A stretch of 64,000 nt of DNA. It comes from Bernardetiaceae bacterium. Its GTDB lineage: Bacteria; Bacteroidota; Bacteroidia; Cytophagales; Thermoflexibacteraceae. Where the stretch lies: NCBI GenBank assembly GCA_025056255.1, contig JANWVT010000005.1, positions 165,408 to 229,407 of the forward strand. The letters are read 5' to 3'. Positions 18,046-27,108 of the stretch are shown here, piece by piece. The translations under genes were made by a program, and so were the position numbers. Position 1 is the first letter of the stretch, and every line of letters begins with the position of its first letter. Under the pieces are notes generated by a model that made no database searches, was not told the origin of the DNA, and saw only the letters and a list, made by a program, of their open reading frames with translations.

Positions 18046-19314
18046 ATGGAGTACGTTATTTTGCTCATTTTCGTACTAATGCTCGCTATTGGGTTGCCGG
18101 TTGTTTTTACATTGGGCATAACAGCAGTATTGTTGTTGTTGTTATACTTACAAGCCGACATCGCCTTGGCTGCTATAGCCCAACGTATGGTAACAGCCAT
18201 GGATAGTTTCTCGCTCATGGCAATACCGTTCTTTATTTTAGCAGGCAACCTGATGAACTTAGGCGACATTGCACAAAGAATTATCCGCTTAGCCAATTGT
18301 TTTGTCGGTTTTTTACCCGGAGGAGCACTAATGGTAAATGTGGTTGCCAATATGATTTTTGGCTCCATTTCAGGCTCGGCGGTAGCCTCTGCATCGGCTA
18401 TTGGTGCAATGATGCGGGAGGAGTTGGAACAAAAAAACTATTTGCCTGCACTATCTGCTGCTGTTAATGCGGCTGCTAGTACAACAGGGCTCATCATTCC
18501 TCCCAGTAATGTACTGATTGTATATTCGTTAGCTAGCGGTTCGGTGAGTATTAGCCAATTATTTTTAGCAGGCTACCTGCCCGGGCTACTCGTAGGGTGT
18601 TGTTTACTGGCATTTTTACTTGTTGTGGGGCAGCTACGCCAATATCCTACTATTCCATTTCCGGGATTTGGTATGGCATTTCGCTACCTATTACATGCCT
18701 TGCCAGCGCTACTAATGATTGTGTTGGTAATGGGAGGCATACTACTGGGCATTTTTACCGCCACAGAAGCCTCCGTAATTGCAGTGGTGTATGCTGCTGG
18801 ACTGTCTTATTACTATGCTCGCCCCAGTTGGGCAGCATATGCCCGTGTGATTACGCACTCTGCCGTAGTTACCGGACAAGTAACTTTCCTCATTGCAGCC
18901 TCTATGGCATTGAGCTGGTCAATCAATATTGCCAACCTGCCAGAGACGATTCATGAGCTCATACGCACATTTACGCAGGACAAATTAACTTTTCTGCTGA
19001 TAATTAACATTTTGTTGCTGTTAATTGGCATTTTTATGGACATGACGCCTGCCATATTAGTTTTCACGCCTATTTTCCTGCCAATAGTATTGCAACTGGG
19101 CATCAATCCCATTCATTTTGGTATTGTGATGATAACCAATTTGTGCATTGGGCTTTGCACACCTCCTGTGGGAACAGTGCTGTTTGTTAGTGCCGGAACG
19201 TTTCGCACCGATGCCGTTAGCATGGTCAAACAATTGTTGCCTATTTACGGCGTTTTACTGGTGGCACTGCTGCTAATTACACTGTTTCCTCAAATTTCTC
19301 TGGCGCTGTTGTAA
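18046..19314 (+). CDS. dctM: TRAP transporter large permease (DctM family)
   Basis: A 422-aa polytopic protein with about 12 helices. Typical DctM segments are SFSLMAIPFFILAGNLMN, GSISGSAVASASAIG, AAASTTGLIIPPSN, IFTATEASVIAVVYA and LCIGLCTPPVGTVLF. It is the transport core of the TRAP system and the last gene of the catabolic operon. It ends 11 bp from the convergent lipoprotein-release permease gene; no terminator hairpin is visible between them. Confidence 0.95.
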   Translation: MEYVILLIFVLMLAIGLPVVFTLGITAVLLLLLYLQADIALAAIAQRMVTAMDSFSLMAIPFFILAGNLMNLGDIAQRIIRLANCFVGFLPGGALMVNVVANMIFGSISGSAVASASAIGAMMREELEQKNYLPALSAAVNAAASTTGLIIPPSNVLIVYSLASGSVSISQLFLAGYLPGLLVGCCLLAFLLVVGQLRQYPTIPFPGFGMAFRYLLHALPALLMIVLVMGGILLGIFTATEASVIAVVYAAGLSYYYARPSWAAYARVITHSAVVTGQVTFLIAASMALSWSINIANLPETIHELIRTFTQDKLTFLLIINILLLLIGIFMDMTPAILVFTPIFLPIVLQLGINPIHFGIVMITNLCIGLCTPPVGTVLFVSAGTFRTDAVSMVKQLLPIYGVLLVALLLITLFPQISLALL

Positions 19315-19325
19315 GCGAGCCTGTT

Positions 19326-20555
19326 TCAACGTATTTCCGAAACGCTCACTGCTGCTGCACGGCGGGCAGGTACATAAGAAGCCAATCCGGTAATGATCAG
19401 TACCAGTAAGCCAATATAGAGAAAGTCAGTCCATTGCATTTGCACGGGGTAGGCTTGAATCACCGAAGATTGAATACCTAAGGAAACCAATCCAAACCGT
19501 GTTTGCAGAAAACAAACCACAAAACCAAATGCCATTCCTGCCAGAGCCCCCAGCCAAGCAATGAAAAATCCTTCAGTGAGGAAAATGCGCCTTATCAACT
19601 CATGAGAAGCCCCCATAGCTGCCAGTACAGCCAAGTCGTGCCGCTTTTCAATAGCTAACATGCTGAGCGTGAAGAAAATGTTGAAAGAAGCTATTGCCAA
19701 AACAAAAGCGAGGGCTACAAAAACAAACAATTTTTCTATCCGAATAGCCCGCATGATACTTTCCTGTTGCTCTTCGCTGTTTTTTACTTGCAGCCCATAA
19801 GCATCAACTATTTTGCGAAGAGTATTTTGAACAGTGGAGAGGTCAGCTGTTTCTCTAAGTTTGATTTCAATAGCAGTGCGCCGATTGTGATATTGCATCA
19901 AATCTTGCGCCCATTCAATAGGCACTAATACATAGCTTTGGTCAAATTGTTGCTCAATAGCCAATGTGCCACTAGGCAAAATGATGCGTTGTTCAAAATT
20001 TTGAGAAGGGTCTGCCATGTTAACCGGTCGGTCTTTTCGTGGATACCAAAATACCAATGGCTCCATTTCATCGCCTAAGTTGATGCTCAACTGCATTTGC
20101 ACCCCAATACCTAAGATGGCACGTGGAGTGTTATGTTGCCAAAGTGCGAAATTGCCTCCTACCAACTTGTCTCGAATAGGATATTGCTGGTCGAAATTGG
20201 CGGATACTCCTTTGAGTTTTACTACTAACTGAGCGTCTTTGTATCGCAACAAGGCATCGTCGGCTACCACTTCTGTAATAGCTTGTACGCCATCTATCTG
20301 AGCAATGCGGGCAAGCATGGCAGTATCGGCGGGAAAAGATTTGCCTTTTACAGGCGTAATTTCAAGGTCTGCATGATAAGTGGCATATAGGCTACGGGTA
20401 AAATGCTCCAATCCGTTAAAAACCGACAAAACAATCACCATAGCAGCCGTACCCACTGCCACCCCTGCTACCGAAATGGCAGAAATGATATTGATAAAAT
20501 TTTTTTTCTTTTTGTAAAACAGATAGCGACGGGCTATAAAACCAGCAACATTCAT
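19326..20555 (-). CDS. FtsX/LolC-LolE-like ABC transporter permease
   Basis: A 409-aa membrane subunit of the lipoprotein-releasing type. The ATG at 20555 (MNVAGFIARRYLF) is chosen: it gives a proper cytoplasmic leader before TM1 (ISAISVAGVAVGTAAMVIVLSVF) and a 4-bp overlap with the upstream gene, whereas the longer reading adds Cys-rich residues without family character. A MacB-like periplasmic domain follows, then three C-terminal helices with the FtsX core (LFVFVALAFVLAIASFNIFFTL). No ATPase gene is adjacent; Bacteroidota often place it elsewhere. It may extract lipoproteins from the inner membrane. Confidence 0.9.
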   Translation of the reverse strand: MNVAGFIARRYLFYKKKKNFINIISAISVAGVAVGTAAMVIVLSVFNGLEHFTRSLYATYHADLEITPVKGKSFPADTAMLARIAQIDGVQAITEVVADDALLRYKDAQLVVKLKGVSANFDQQYPIRDKLVGGNFALWQHNTPRAILGIGVQMQLSINLGDEMEPLVFWYPRKDRPVNMADPSQNFEQRIILPSGTLAIEQQFDQSYVLVPIEWAQDLMQYHNRRTAIEIKLRETADLSTVQNTLRKIVDAYGLQVKNSEEQQESIMRAIRIEKLFVFVALAFVLAIASFNIFFTLSMLAIEKRHDLAVLAAMGASHELIRRIFLTEGFFIAWLGALAGMAFGFVVCFLQTRFGLVSLGIQSSVIQAYPVQMQWTDFLYIGLLVLIITGLASYVPARRAAAVSVSEIR

Positions 20556-21709
20556 GAAAAAAAGCGAGCAATAGCTTGAACAAGACTGTCTATTTCTAAT
20601 TTGGTATTGAAAGCGTGCAAACAAATACGCAATCGCTCGGCTCCTGCAGCAACTGTGGGGGCAAGAATAGGCATGGCCAAACAACCAGCTCCTGCCAAAC
20701 TGGCAGCAAGGGCTTTACAACGCGCATTGCCGGGTACTACTATTGCCTGAATTGGACTTTGATTGCAAATCAGTTGCACGTCAGCTGGTAGGTACAAGCC
20801 TGTAACCGCCTCATGATAGTAAGCCACTACCTCCCGCAGCTTATCAACCAACTCTGGATGTTGTGCCAAATAATCAAAAGCAGTTGCAATACTTACCAAA
20901 GTGTGGTCGGGCAGGGCAGTGCTAAAAATAAACGGTCTGGCAAAGTTGACCAAGTAGTCAATCAGTTGCTGCTCGCCTACAATGCAAGCGCCATGAGCCC
21001 CTATTGCCTTGCCAAATGTGTACACCCGCGCCAAGCAATGCCGATGCACCCCCAGTGAACAGGCAATTCCGTTGCCAAGATTGCCAAAAATGCCCGTGCT
21101 GTGGGCTTCGTCTATCAACAAGTAGGCATTGTAAGCTTGGCAGAGGGCTACTATATCAGCTAGAACAGCGTTGTCCCCGTCCATAGAATACACCGACTCG
21201 GTAACAACAAACACACAACCATTTGTATGTGTGTGGCAAGCCGTTTGTAATTTGCGCTCTAAGTCTGCCAAGTTATTGTGTAAAAAAGGCTTTCGGTCAG
21301 CCAAACTAAGGCGATAACCTTCGCGCAGGCTGGCGTGTATTAGCTCATCATACAAAATCAAGTCGCCTTTTTGTGCCAGCGCAGCTATCAATGCCATGTT
21401 GGCTACATATCCTGAATTAAACAACAAAGCTGCCTGTCCGTCAAATATTTGAGCAAGCTTTTGTTCCAGTTGCATAGCTAACGAGCTGTTCCCGGAAAGT
21501 AGGCGCGAGCCAGTAGCCCCTAACCTTGGCGAAGGCAAGGCGGCATAGCGCTGCGCTACCCAAGCAGCCAGTTCAGCCGACCGAGCAAAACCCAAATAAT
21601 CATTAGAAAAAAAATCGGCACCTGCCTGCTCCGCCTTTAAACAGCGCAAGTTGCCTGCTTGCATCCGCTTGTTCAGCTGTTCCTTTATGCGCTCATGGAT
21701 AGACATCAC
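20552..21709 (-). CDS. bioF: Pyridoxal-phosphate acyltransferase, 8-amino-7-oxononanoate synthase / KBL family
   Basis: A 385-aa alpha-oxoamine synthase. The PLP lysine is in YTFGKAIGAHGA, and the cofactor-contacting segment LLIDEAHSTGIFG is intact. ANDYLG-like FFSNDYLGFA near the N-terminus and GATGSRLLSGNS are family signatures. The family includes BioF (biotin), Kbl (threonine breakdown) and SptC-like enzymes. Size and the short N-terminus fit BioF best, but no other biotin gene is present in the window, so the symbol is provisional. It overlaps the downstream permease gene by 4 bp. Confidence 0.82.
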   Translation of the reverse strand: MMSIHERIKEQLNKRMQAGNLRCLKAEQAGADFFSNDYLGFARSAELAAWVAQRYAALPSPRLGATGSRLLSGNSSLAMQLEQKLAQIFDGQAALLFNSGYVANMALIAALAQKGDLILYDELIHASLREGYRLSLADRKPFLHNNLADLERKLQTACHTHTNGCVFVVTESVYSMDGDNAVLADIVALCQAYNAYLLIDEAHSTGIFGNLGNGIACSLGVHRHCLARVYTFGKAIGAHGACIVGEQQLIDYLVNFARPFIFSTALPDHTLVSIATAFDYLAQHPELVDKLREVVAYYHEAVTGLYLPADVQLICNQSPIQAIVVPGNARCKALAASLAGAGCLAMPILAPTVAAGAERLRICLHAFNTKLEIDSLVQAIARFFS

Positions 21710-21840
21710 TTCTCAAAATTGCACGATATTTTCTAAATTCGGTAGCAAATTTGCCCTAAACAAGCCAGAAAGATAGTAGCATGAAACTTTGCAACAACAA
21801 AGCAGGTTAAAAGTAATATAGAAATAAAGCTGTAAACAGA

Positions 21841-23121
21841 ATGAACACAAGTATAGCAAAGAAAGCACTTACAGGGTTGGTGGCAATAGCTTTGTGGGTT
21901 TGTGAAGCCGCATATGCCTCTTACATCCTGATTCCGATGGACTACAAACAACAAAATCACCTGAAAGCCTACGGCATTACGTACTGGGTGCTACAGCAAG
22001 GAGCAGAGGCTGAATGGCTACTGAACTACCGAGGGGGCAGCTTCATGTTCAAATACGCGCAAAAATTTGAAAACGAACTCATCATTCGCGGTGTTAGCTA
22101 CGAGGTAATTTCCGATGCACAAGCCGTGCGCATCAAAGAAGAAATTGCACATCCAGAAGCCAATATGGATGTAATGAAATTAGAAGTAGCCCCTAAAATT
22201 GCTGTTTACTCTCCTAAAACCAAACAACCATGGGATGATGCGGTAACCTTGGTACTCACCTATGCCGAAATTCCCTACGATGTTATCTTCGACGAGGAAG
22301 TAATGGATGGCATGTTGCCTAAGTATGACTGGCTACATCTGCATCACGAAGATTTTACAGGACAGTACGGCAAATTTTATCGGAATTTTAGCGGACAACC
22401 ATGGTACCAAGAACAACAACGCGAGTTTGAAGAAATTGCCCGCAAATATGGCTTCAAGAAAGTCTCGCAACTCAAACTTGCCGTAGTACGCAAAATACGC
22501 GACTACTGCGCCGGCGGAGGCTTTTTGTTTGCCATGTGTTCAGCTACCGACACCTACGACATAGCACTTGCCGCCCATAATACCGACATATGCGATGTTG
22601 TTTACGATGGCGACCCCTACGACCCAGCCGCCAACAGTAAGTTAGACTACTCCCAAACATTAGCCTTTAAAGATTTTCGCGTCATTTTAGACCCCTACGA
22701 CGTAGAATATTCCAACATAGACAATCAAATGGGCGAACGCGGACTAACCGAACGAAATGACTACTTCCGCCTATTCCAATTCTCGGCCAAGTGGGACCCC
22801 ATCCCTACTATGCTCACCCAAAATCATGAATTAAACATTAAAGGATTCATGGGACAAACCACCGGCTTTAAAAAACGACTGATTAAATCTGACGTATTAA
22901 TTTTGGCTGAAACCAAAAGTTGTGATGAAGCCCGCTACATCCATAATACATTTGGCAAAGGCACATGGACATTTTACGGTGGACACGACCCAGAAGACTA
23001 TCAGCATTTTGTTGGCGAAGAACCCACCGATTTGAACCTACATCCCAACTCGCCGGGCTATCGCCTGATACTGAATAACATCCTGTTTCCGGCGGCTAAA
23101 AAGAAAAAACAAAAAACCTGA
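21841..23121 (+). CDS. Conserved secreted protein often labelled asparagine synthetase B-like in Bacteroidota
   Basis: A 426-aa protein with a signal peptide (KKALTGLVAIALWVCEAAYA). Residues after about 115 look like an alpha/beta glutamine-amidotransferase-like fold: KIAVYSPKTKQPWDDAVTLVLTYAEIPYDVI, then DYCAGGGFLFAMCSATD, in which a Cys sits where a nucleophile elbow might be. Homologues are often auto-annotated as asparagine synthetase B, but no Ntn-type N-terminal Cys or AsnB synthetase domain is visible, so that label looks wrong. Function unknown; export suggests a periplasmic role. It is a single gene. Confidence 0.7.
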   Translation: MNTSIAKKALTGLVAIALWVCEAAYASYILIPMDYKQQNHLKAYGITYWVLQQGAEAEWLLNYRGGSFMFKYAQKFENELIIRGVSYEVISDAQAVRIKEEIAHPEANMDVMKLEVAPKIAVYSPKTKQPWDDAVTLVLTYAEIPYDVIFDEEVMDGMLPKYDWLHLHHEDFTGQYGKFYRNFSGQPWYQEQQREFEEIARKYGFKKVSQLKLAVVRKIRDYCAGGGFLFAMCSATDTYDIALAAHNTDICDVVYDGDPYDPAANSKLDYSQTLAFKDFRVILDPYDVEYSNIDNQMGERGLTERNDYFRLFQFSAKWDPIPTMLTQNHELNIKGFMGQTTGFKKRLIKSDVLILAETKSCDEARYIHNTFGKGTWTFYGGHDPEDYQHFVGEEPTDLNLHPNSPGYRLILNNILFPAAKKKKQKT

Positions 23122-23282
23122 GCGGTCAATGAAAGCACCTGAAATCTTGAAAATTTCCAACACAATTGATAATTTAACAACGCAATTAAACATGCAGTTA
23201 CTTGCGGTCTTTAATATTTAAGGAACGCATTTTATGCATAACCTATCTTTAAACCAACAACATACCTCTTTTACCCAATACT

Positions 23283-24542
23283 ATGGATTCATTAACTACA
23301 TTCGGCTATACCAAAGATGGTAAAGTCTATTTAAAAGGGTATTTTGATTTTCCCGACCGCGAAATTGGTGTGGTCAAAGAAAGTGAAGAAGCTAGCCTCC
23401 AGTACTTTGTTAAACGATTCGAGCTTGCTGCCAACAAAGTAAAAGAACTCGCCCAAGCTGTTGCTACCAGCACCAACAAAGGGTCTTACCTGATGAAGTT
23501 GATTCACATGCGCACCTACTTGGCAGCATTCAACGGATTAGGTGACTTTCCGGCTTTGTTTCGCCAATTAGATGAACTGGAAAAAGAAATACGCGATTAC
23601 ATCCACCAAAATCGCATTAAAAACCATGAAATTAAACTGGGGCTACTCAAAGAAGCTGAAACGCTTAGCCAAGGCAACAACTGGAATGTTTTCACCAAAA
23701 AGTTCAAAGAGTTAAAACTTCGCTGGATTAAAACAGGCAGCACCTTTGAAGAAGAGGAAGAAAAATTTAATGAAGCCTTTGATAAATATTATAACACCTT
23801 TTTTGAACGAAAAGCACAGTTCTTCGAACAGCGAAAAGCCTTAATGGAAAAGCGGAGAATTCGGTATGAAGAACTCTTGGCTGCTATGGCAAAAATAAAC
23901 GCCGAAATGCCCGACAATGCCCAACAAGAAATGACTCGCTTGCAAAAACAATGGAAAGTGGTTGGTAAAATTAATGCGCGCTTCTACAAAGAGCTCACCA
24001 AAAAAATGAACCAAGAAGTCAAAATTTTTAATGAAAAGCTCAAAAAAATACAAGAGCGCATTCAAGCCAATCCCATTGAGCGCAAAAAAGAACTCTGCGA
24101 AAAGGTGGAAAATATGCTGCGAACCGATGCCCCTTTGCAAATTGCCCTTGTCAAAAGCATTCAAGCAGAATGGAAACGTTTGGGCAAGCTCAAGCATCCT
24201 ATGGACAAAGACTACAACACTCGATTCAAAATTGCTTGCAACGAAATTTTTGAAACCTTTTTTCTCGACCAAGCTGCCAAAGCCAAATACGAACACTTCC
24301 ATGAAAAGACCCGTTTTGAGCAGCTCAAAATCAAAATTCGCTTGCTCAAAGACTCTATCCGAGAAGATGAGCAAGTTCTCAACCAGTTGAATGCACGCGA
24401 TGGCTACCCGGGCAGACGCCTTGCAGGAAAAACTGAAAATACAGCGCCCATTGATATGGAAAAGCTCAACCAAATTAACAAGCTCAAGACTAAGCAGCGC
24501 ATTCTGAAAAAATTACAAGCGCAGCTAATGTCTAATTATTGA
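23283..24542 (+). CDS. DUF349 repeat protein
   Basis: A 419-aa, highly charged, almost all-helical protein with tandem DUF349 three-helix units. Each carries a W-K-x-hG core; examples are LKLRWIKTGS, LQKQWKVVGKI and IQAEWKRLGKL. Bacteroidota members usually have several such units and are cytosolic. Function is not established in this phylum. The start at 23283 follows a 160-bp AT-rich spacer. It ends about 95 bp before the DUF2795 gene. Confidence 0.88.
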   Translation: MDSLTTFGYTKDGKVYLKGYFDFPDREIGVVKESEEASLQYFVKRFELAANKVKELAQAVATSTNKGSYLMKLIHMRTYLAAFNGLGDFPALFRQLDELEKEIRDYIHQNRIKNHEIKLGLLKEAETLSQGNNWNVFTKKFKELKLRWIKTGSTFEEEEEKFNEAFDKYYNTFFERKAQFFEQRKALMEKRRIRYEELLAAMAKINAEMPDNAQQEMTRLQKQWKVVGKINARFYKELTKKMNQEVKIFNEKLKKIQERIQANPIERKKELCEKVENMLRTDAPLQIALVKSIQAEWKRLGKLKHPMDKDYNTRFKIACNEIFETFFLDQAAKAKYEHFHEKTRFEQLKIKIRLLKDSIREDEQVLNQLNARDGYPGRRLAGKTENTAPIDMEKLNQINKLKTKQRILKKLQAQLMSNY

Positions 24543-24636
24543 GATTTGCGCGATTTTTGCTAAAAATTTATTGCCAACTAAGGAACATTTAAACTCATTA
24601 TATTGTTACCGTTCACGAAAAATAATCCATAACGCT

Positions 24637-24858
24637 ATGTATTGGACATTAGAATTAGCCTCTTACCTCGAAGACGCTCCTTGGCCTGCAACAAAGGAAG
24701 AGTTAATTGATTACTCTGTGCGCTCTGGTGCACCATTGGAAGTGGTGGAAAATCTTCAAGAGTTGGAAGACGATGGACAGCCCTACGAAAGCATTGAAGA
24801 AATATGGCCAGACTATCCGACCAAGGAAGATTTTCTGTTTAACGACGACGAGTACTAA
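24637..24858 (+). CDS. DUF2795-family small acidic protein
   Basis: A 73-aa protein of the DUF2795 group, widespread and highly conserved in Bacteroidota. The ATG at 24637 (MYWTLELASYLEDAPWPATK) is preferred over one 22 codons upstream, because family members begin at MYWTLELAS. The C-terminus is very acidic (DYPTKEDFLFNDDEY). No enzyme motif is present; function unknown. It is followed by a strong intrinsic terminator. Confidence 0.88.
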   Translation: MYWTLELASYLEDAPWPATKEELIDYSVRSGAPLEVVENLQELEDDGQPYESIEEIWPDYPTKEDFLFNDDEY

Positions 24859-24879
24859 AAGCTATCTTACCTTCTTGTA

Positions 24880-24914
24880 AAAACGGCAGCCTGTACGGTT
24901 CTGCCGTTTCTTTT
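24880..24914 (+). terminator. Rho-independent terminator after the DUF2795 gene
   Basis: A perfect 9-bp stem, AAACGGCAG with CTGCCGTTT, closes an 11-nt loop and is followed by CTTTTT. It lies about 20 bp after the stop of the DUF2795 gene and before the next start at 24942. Confidence 0.85.
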
Positions 24915-24941
24915 TACTATCATTAGCCATAATTTTGATTC

Positions 24942-25448
24942 ATGAACACTCCCTTTGCAGATTTACCTGAAACAGCCCGTGTATGGCTTTACGCTGCTAA
25001 TCGTGCTTTTACAGCCCAAGAGGAAACGATTGTTTGCCAGTTGTTGCAAAAATTTGTAGCAGCGTGGAACAGTCATGGAAAAAGCCTTGTTGCCAGAGCA
25101 GAAGTGCTTCATCACCAAATAATTGCCTTTGCCGTAGACACTGCTAAAACCCCTCCCTCAGGATGCGCTATTGACAAGTCCGTTGCACTGCTTCGACATT
25201 TGGAAAATCAGCTTGACGTAACCCTTCTGGACGGAGGACGTGTGTTTTACCAAAGCGGCGAACAGCTGGTAGCGCTTCCATTGATGCAGGTAAAAACGGC
25301 TATTGCAAAAAATGTGATTTGTGCCAATACACTTGTACTCAACACGCAAGCTGCTAGCGTAAAAGAAGTACGAGAAAAGCTATTTATTCATGCTGCCCAC
25401 TCATGGATGGCACGCTATTTTGCAGCTACCCATCATGCACAAGGATAG
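24942..25448 (+). CDS. Conserved Bacteroidota protein (commonly mislabelled ABC transporter ATPase)
   Basis: A 168-aa cytosolic protein. The pattern LPETARVWLYAANRAFTAQEE, then FVAAWNSHGKSLVARAEV and SGCAIDKSVALLRHLE, matches a conserved family in this phylum that databases often call ABC transporter ATPase. No Walker A, Walker B or ABC signature is present, so that name has no sequence support. The conserved C-A-I-D-K-S segment could be a functional site. Function unknown. It ends 33 bp from the convergent DUF3822 gene. Confidence 0.72.
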   Translation: MNTPFADLPETARVWLYAANRAFTAQEETIVCQLLQKFVAAWNSHGKSLVARAEVLHHQIIAFAVDTAKTPPSGCAIDKSVALLRHLENQLDVTLLDGGRVFYQSGEQLVALPLMQVKTAIAKNVICANTLVLNTQAASVKEVREKLFIHAAHSWMARYFAATHHAQG

Positions 25449-25480
25449 AACCTCTATATGCAAAAGTACTGAGCAAAAAG

Positions 25481-26359
25481 TCACACAAACAAGTAGTAAG
25501 CAGCTAACAAATCAAACGCAACGTGATTGTCTAATTCATCGAACTGATAGTGGTACTGGATACCTTTGGGGCGTCCTCCAAAACTAAGCAAAGGAAAATA
25601 CTGCTGCAAAATAGACAGGCGCCCGGCAAAAGTAGCACCTACGTCGCCCCAAAGCAGCAGTTCGGTTCGGTCCTTTTCTAAACCAAGCTCTGTGAGGGCA
25701 AAGAGCACATAATAAAGCAAATCCTCTGGCGTATCGAACTGATAAGAATTGAGTAAGTGCAGATTCCCCGTTCGGAAAAAAGCAATGGTTAAGTGATTGC
25801 GATTAACAAACAAATGCAGGTAGCGATAGTCTAACTTTTCGGGCATAGAGTGCAAGCCCAACAAAATAGCATCGCTAACATGTGCATGCCGCAGTGTAGA
25901 TAGGGGATAAAGCCCTGCTACGAGGCTTGCTATTTCTTTGTTAAAAGCAAAAACATTAACTAGGTTAAAAGCAGGATGCTGCCAAAATGATATTGCTGCT
26001 TTCTCAGTGTTTAAACTGAGGTGTAAATTAAGTAAATCATGGGGCAAATCGGTGCTGAACAACTCGATAGGTACTTGCACATAACCTAATTCAGGCTCTA
26101 AAATAGCGATTTGTTGCCAATAGCCAGCACCAAGAAAGGCATGTTCGGCTACGAGCTGTTGCCACACTTCCTGTATAGGCAAGAATTTGGAAAAGCCAAA
26201 GCGCTCGTAGTAAACCAACATTTTGTCGCCTACATGAAAAGCGACAGCCTCGATAATGCTGCCATGCAACTTAAAACACAGAGCATACTGCCCAATATGC
26301 TCTGTGTTGAAAGCAGCACTACGCAGTTGCAATAAGGAATGAAAAGCATTTTTTTCCAA
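25481..26359 (-). CDS. DUF3822-family protein
   Basis: A 292-aa protein matching the Bacteroidota-restricted DUF3822 family in size and in features such as LCFKLHGSIIEAVAFHVGDK near the N-terminus and LHLFVNRNHLTIAFFRTGNLHLLNSYQFDTPEDLLYYVLFALTELGL. The fold suggested by these strands and helices is actin/hexokinase-like, but no clear ATP-binding motif is seen. No signal peptide. In many relatives the gene neighbours rsmD; it does not here. It is followed upstream by a single-helix membrane protein gene at a 19-bp gap, so the two may be co-transcribed. Confidence 0.75.
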   Translation of the reverse strand: MEKNAFHSLLQLRSAAFNTEHIGQYALCFKLHGSIIEAVAFHVGDKMLVYYERFGFSKFLPIQEVWQQLVAEHAFLGAGYWQQIAILEPELGYVQVPIELFSTDLPHDLLNLHLSLNTEKAAISFWQHPAFNLVNVFAFNKEIASLVAGLYPLSTLRHAHVSDAILLGLHSMPEKLDYRYLHLFVNRNHLTIAFFRTGNLHLLNSYQFDTPEDLLYYVLFALTELGLEKDRTELLLWGDVGATFAGRLSILQQYFPLLSFGGRPKGIQYHYQFDELDNHVAFDLLAAYYLFV

Positions 26360-26378
26360 AACAATTCCAATTTATGAA

Positions 26379-26993
26379 TTAGTCTTCCCAGTTTCCTGTT
26401 GTAGATACTTCTTCCAATGAACCAAAGCGCAAAAAGCGGCGCTTGCGGTTTGGGTGATTTTCTTTCCGCGTTTTGTCGAAAGGATATGGGTCTACAACTT
26501 CTATTACATCTACTTTGGTTTTATTTTTCTGCTCCAATTTGCCTACATACATTTTAAATTGTTTGTTAGGGTCGTTGTAGCCGGGTACCCAGCTAAACTT
26601 TTCTAAGTCGAAGTTAGGATACTTACTTGCTGGGAAGAGATAGTCTTTTACTCTTTCTTTGCGGAGGGTATCATAAGTAACGCGAATGCTATCCCCCAAG
26701 TAAGCTTTGTCGGGCGGGCGCTGAATAATAGTTTCTTTTTTCTCTACGATGGGGATAACTCCCTCTGCAATGAAAGCACGCAAGGTATCCCAACTACCTG
26801 TGTAACGCCCGTTTACCAAAAAAAACCATTTTTGTACTTCGCGAATTTCTTTGAGGCGCTCAATCACGGCGGCTTCCCGTGCCTTGATTTCACGGTCTTC
26901 ATCCACCTTGCTCTTGATGCCTGCATAAAGGAAATACGCCAATGTTGCAATTACTGGCAACATAAGAATAGTAAAAATCTGAGTCTTCTTCAT
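26379..26993 (-). CDS. Conserved hypothetical protein with N-terminal membrane anchor
   Basis: A 204-aa protein with one N-terminal helix (IFTILMLPVIATLAYFLYAGI), then a long charged helix (VDEDREIKAREAAVIERLKEIREVQKWFF) and a soluble domain (NGRYTGSWDTLRAFI). The layout of a hydrophobic helix running into a long amphipathic helix and then NGRYxxxWDTL resembles pseudopilin-like proteins, but no prepilin peptidase site (G|FTLIE) is present. Function unknown. The C-terminus is basic (KENHPNRKRRFLRFGSLEE). Confidence 0.65.
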   Translation of the reverse strand: MKKTQIFTILMLPVIATLAYFLYAGIKSKVDEDREIKAREAAVIERLKEIREVQKWFFLVNGRYTGSWDTLRAFIAEGVIPIVEKKETIIQRPPDKAYLGDSIRVTYDTLRKERVKDYLFPASKYPNFDLEKFSWVPGYNDPNKQFKMYVGKLEQKNKTKVDVIEVVDPYPFDKTRKENHPNRKRRFLRFGSLEEVSTTGNWED

Positions 26994-27108
26994 ATCGTTT
27001 TAAATGGGAAGGAGTTTTCTTTGCATCGCAATTATAGCATTTTCGCACAAATCCTATTGCACTATCGTCAAAAAAGTGCATAAATATAAACGTTGTTAGC
27101 TAATAATT

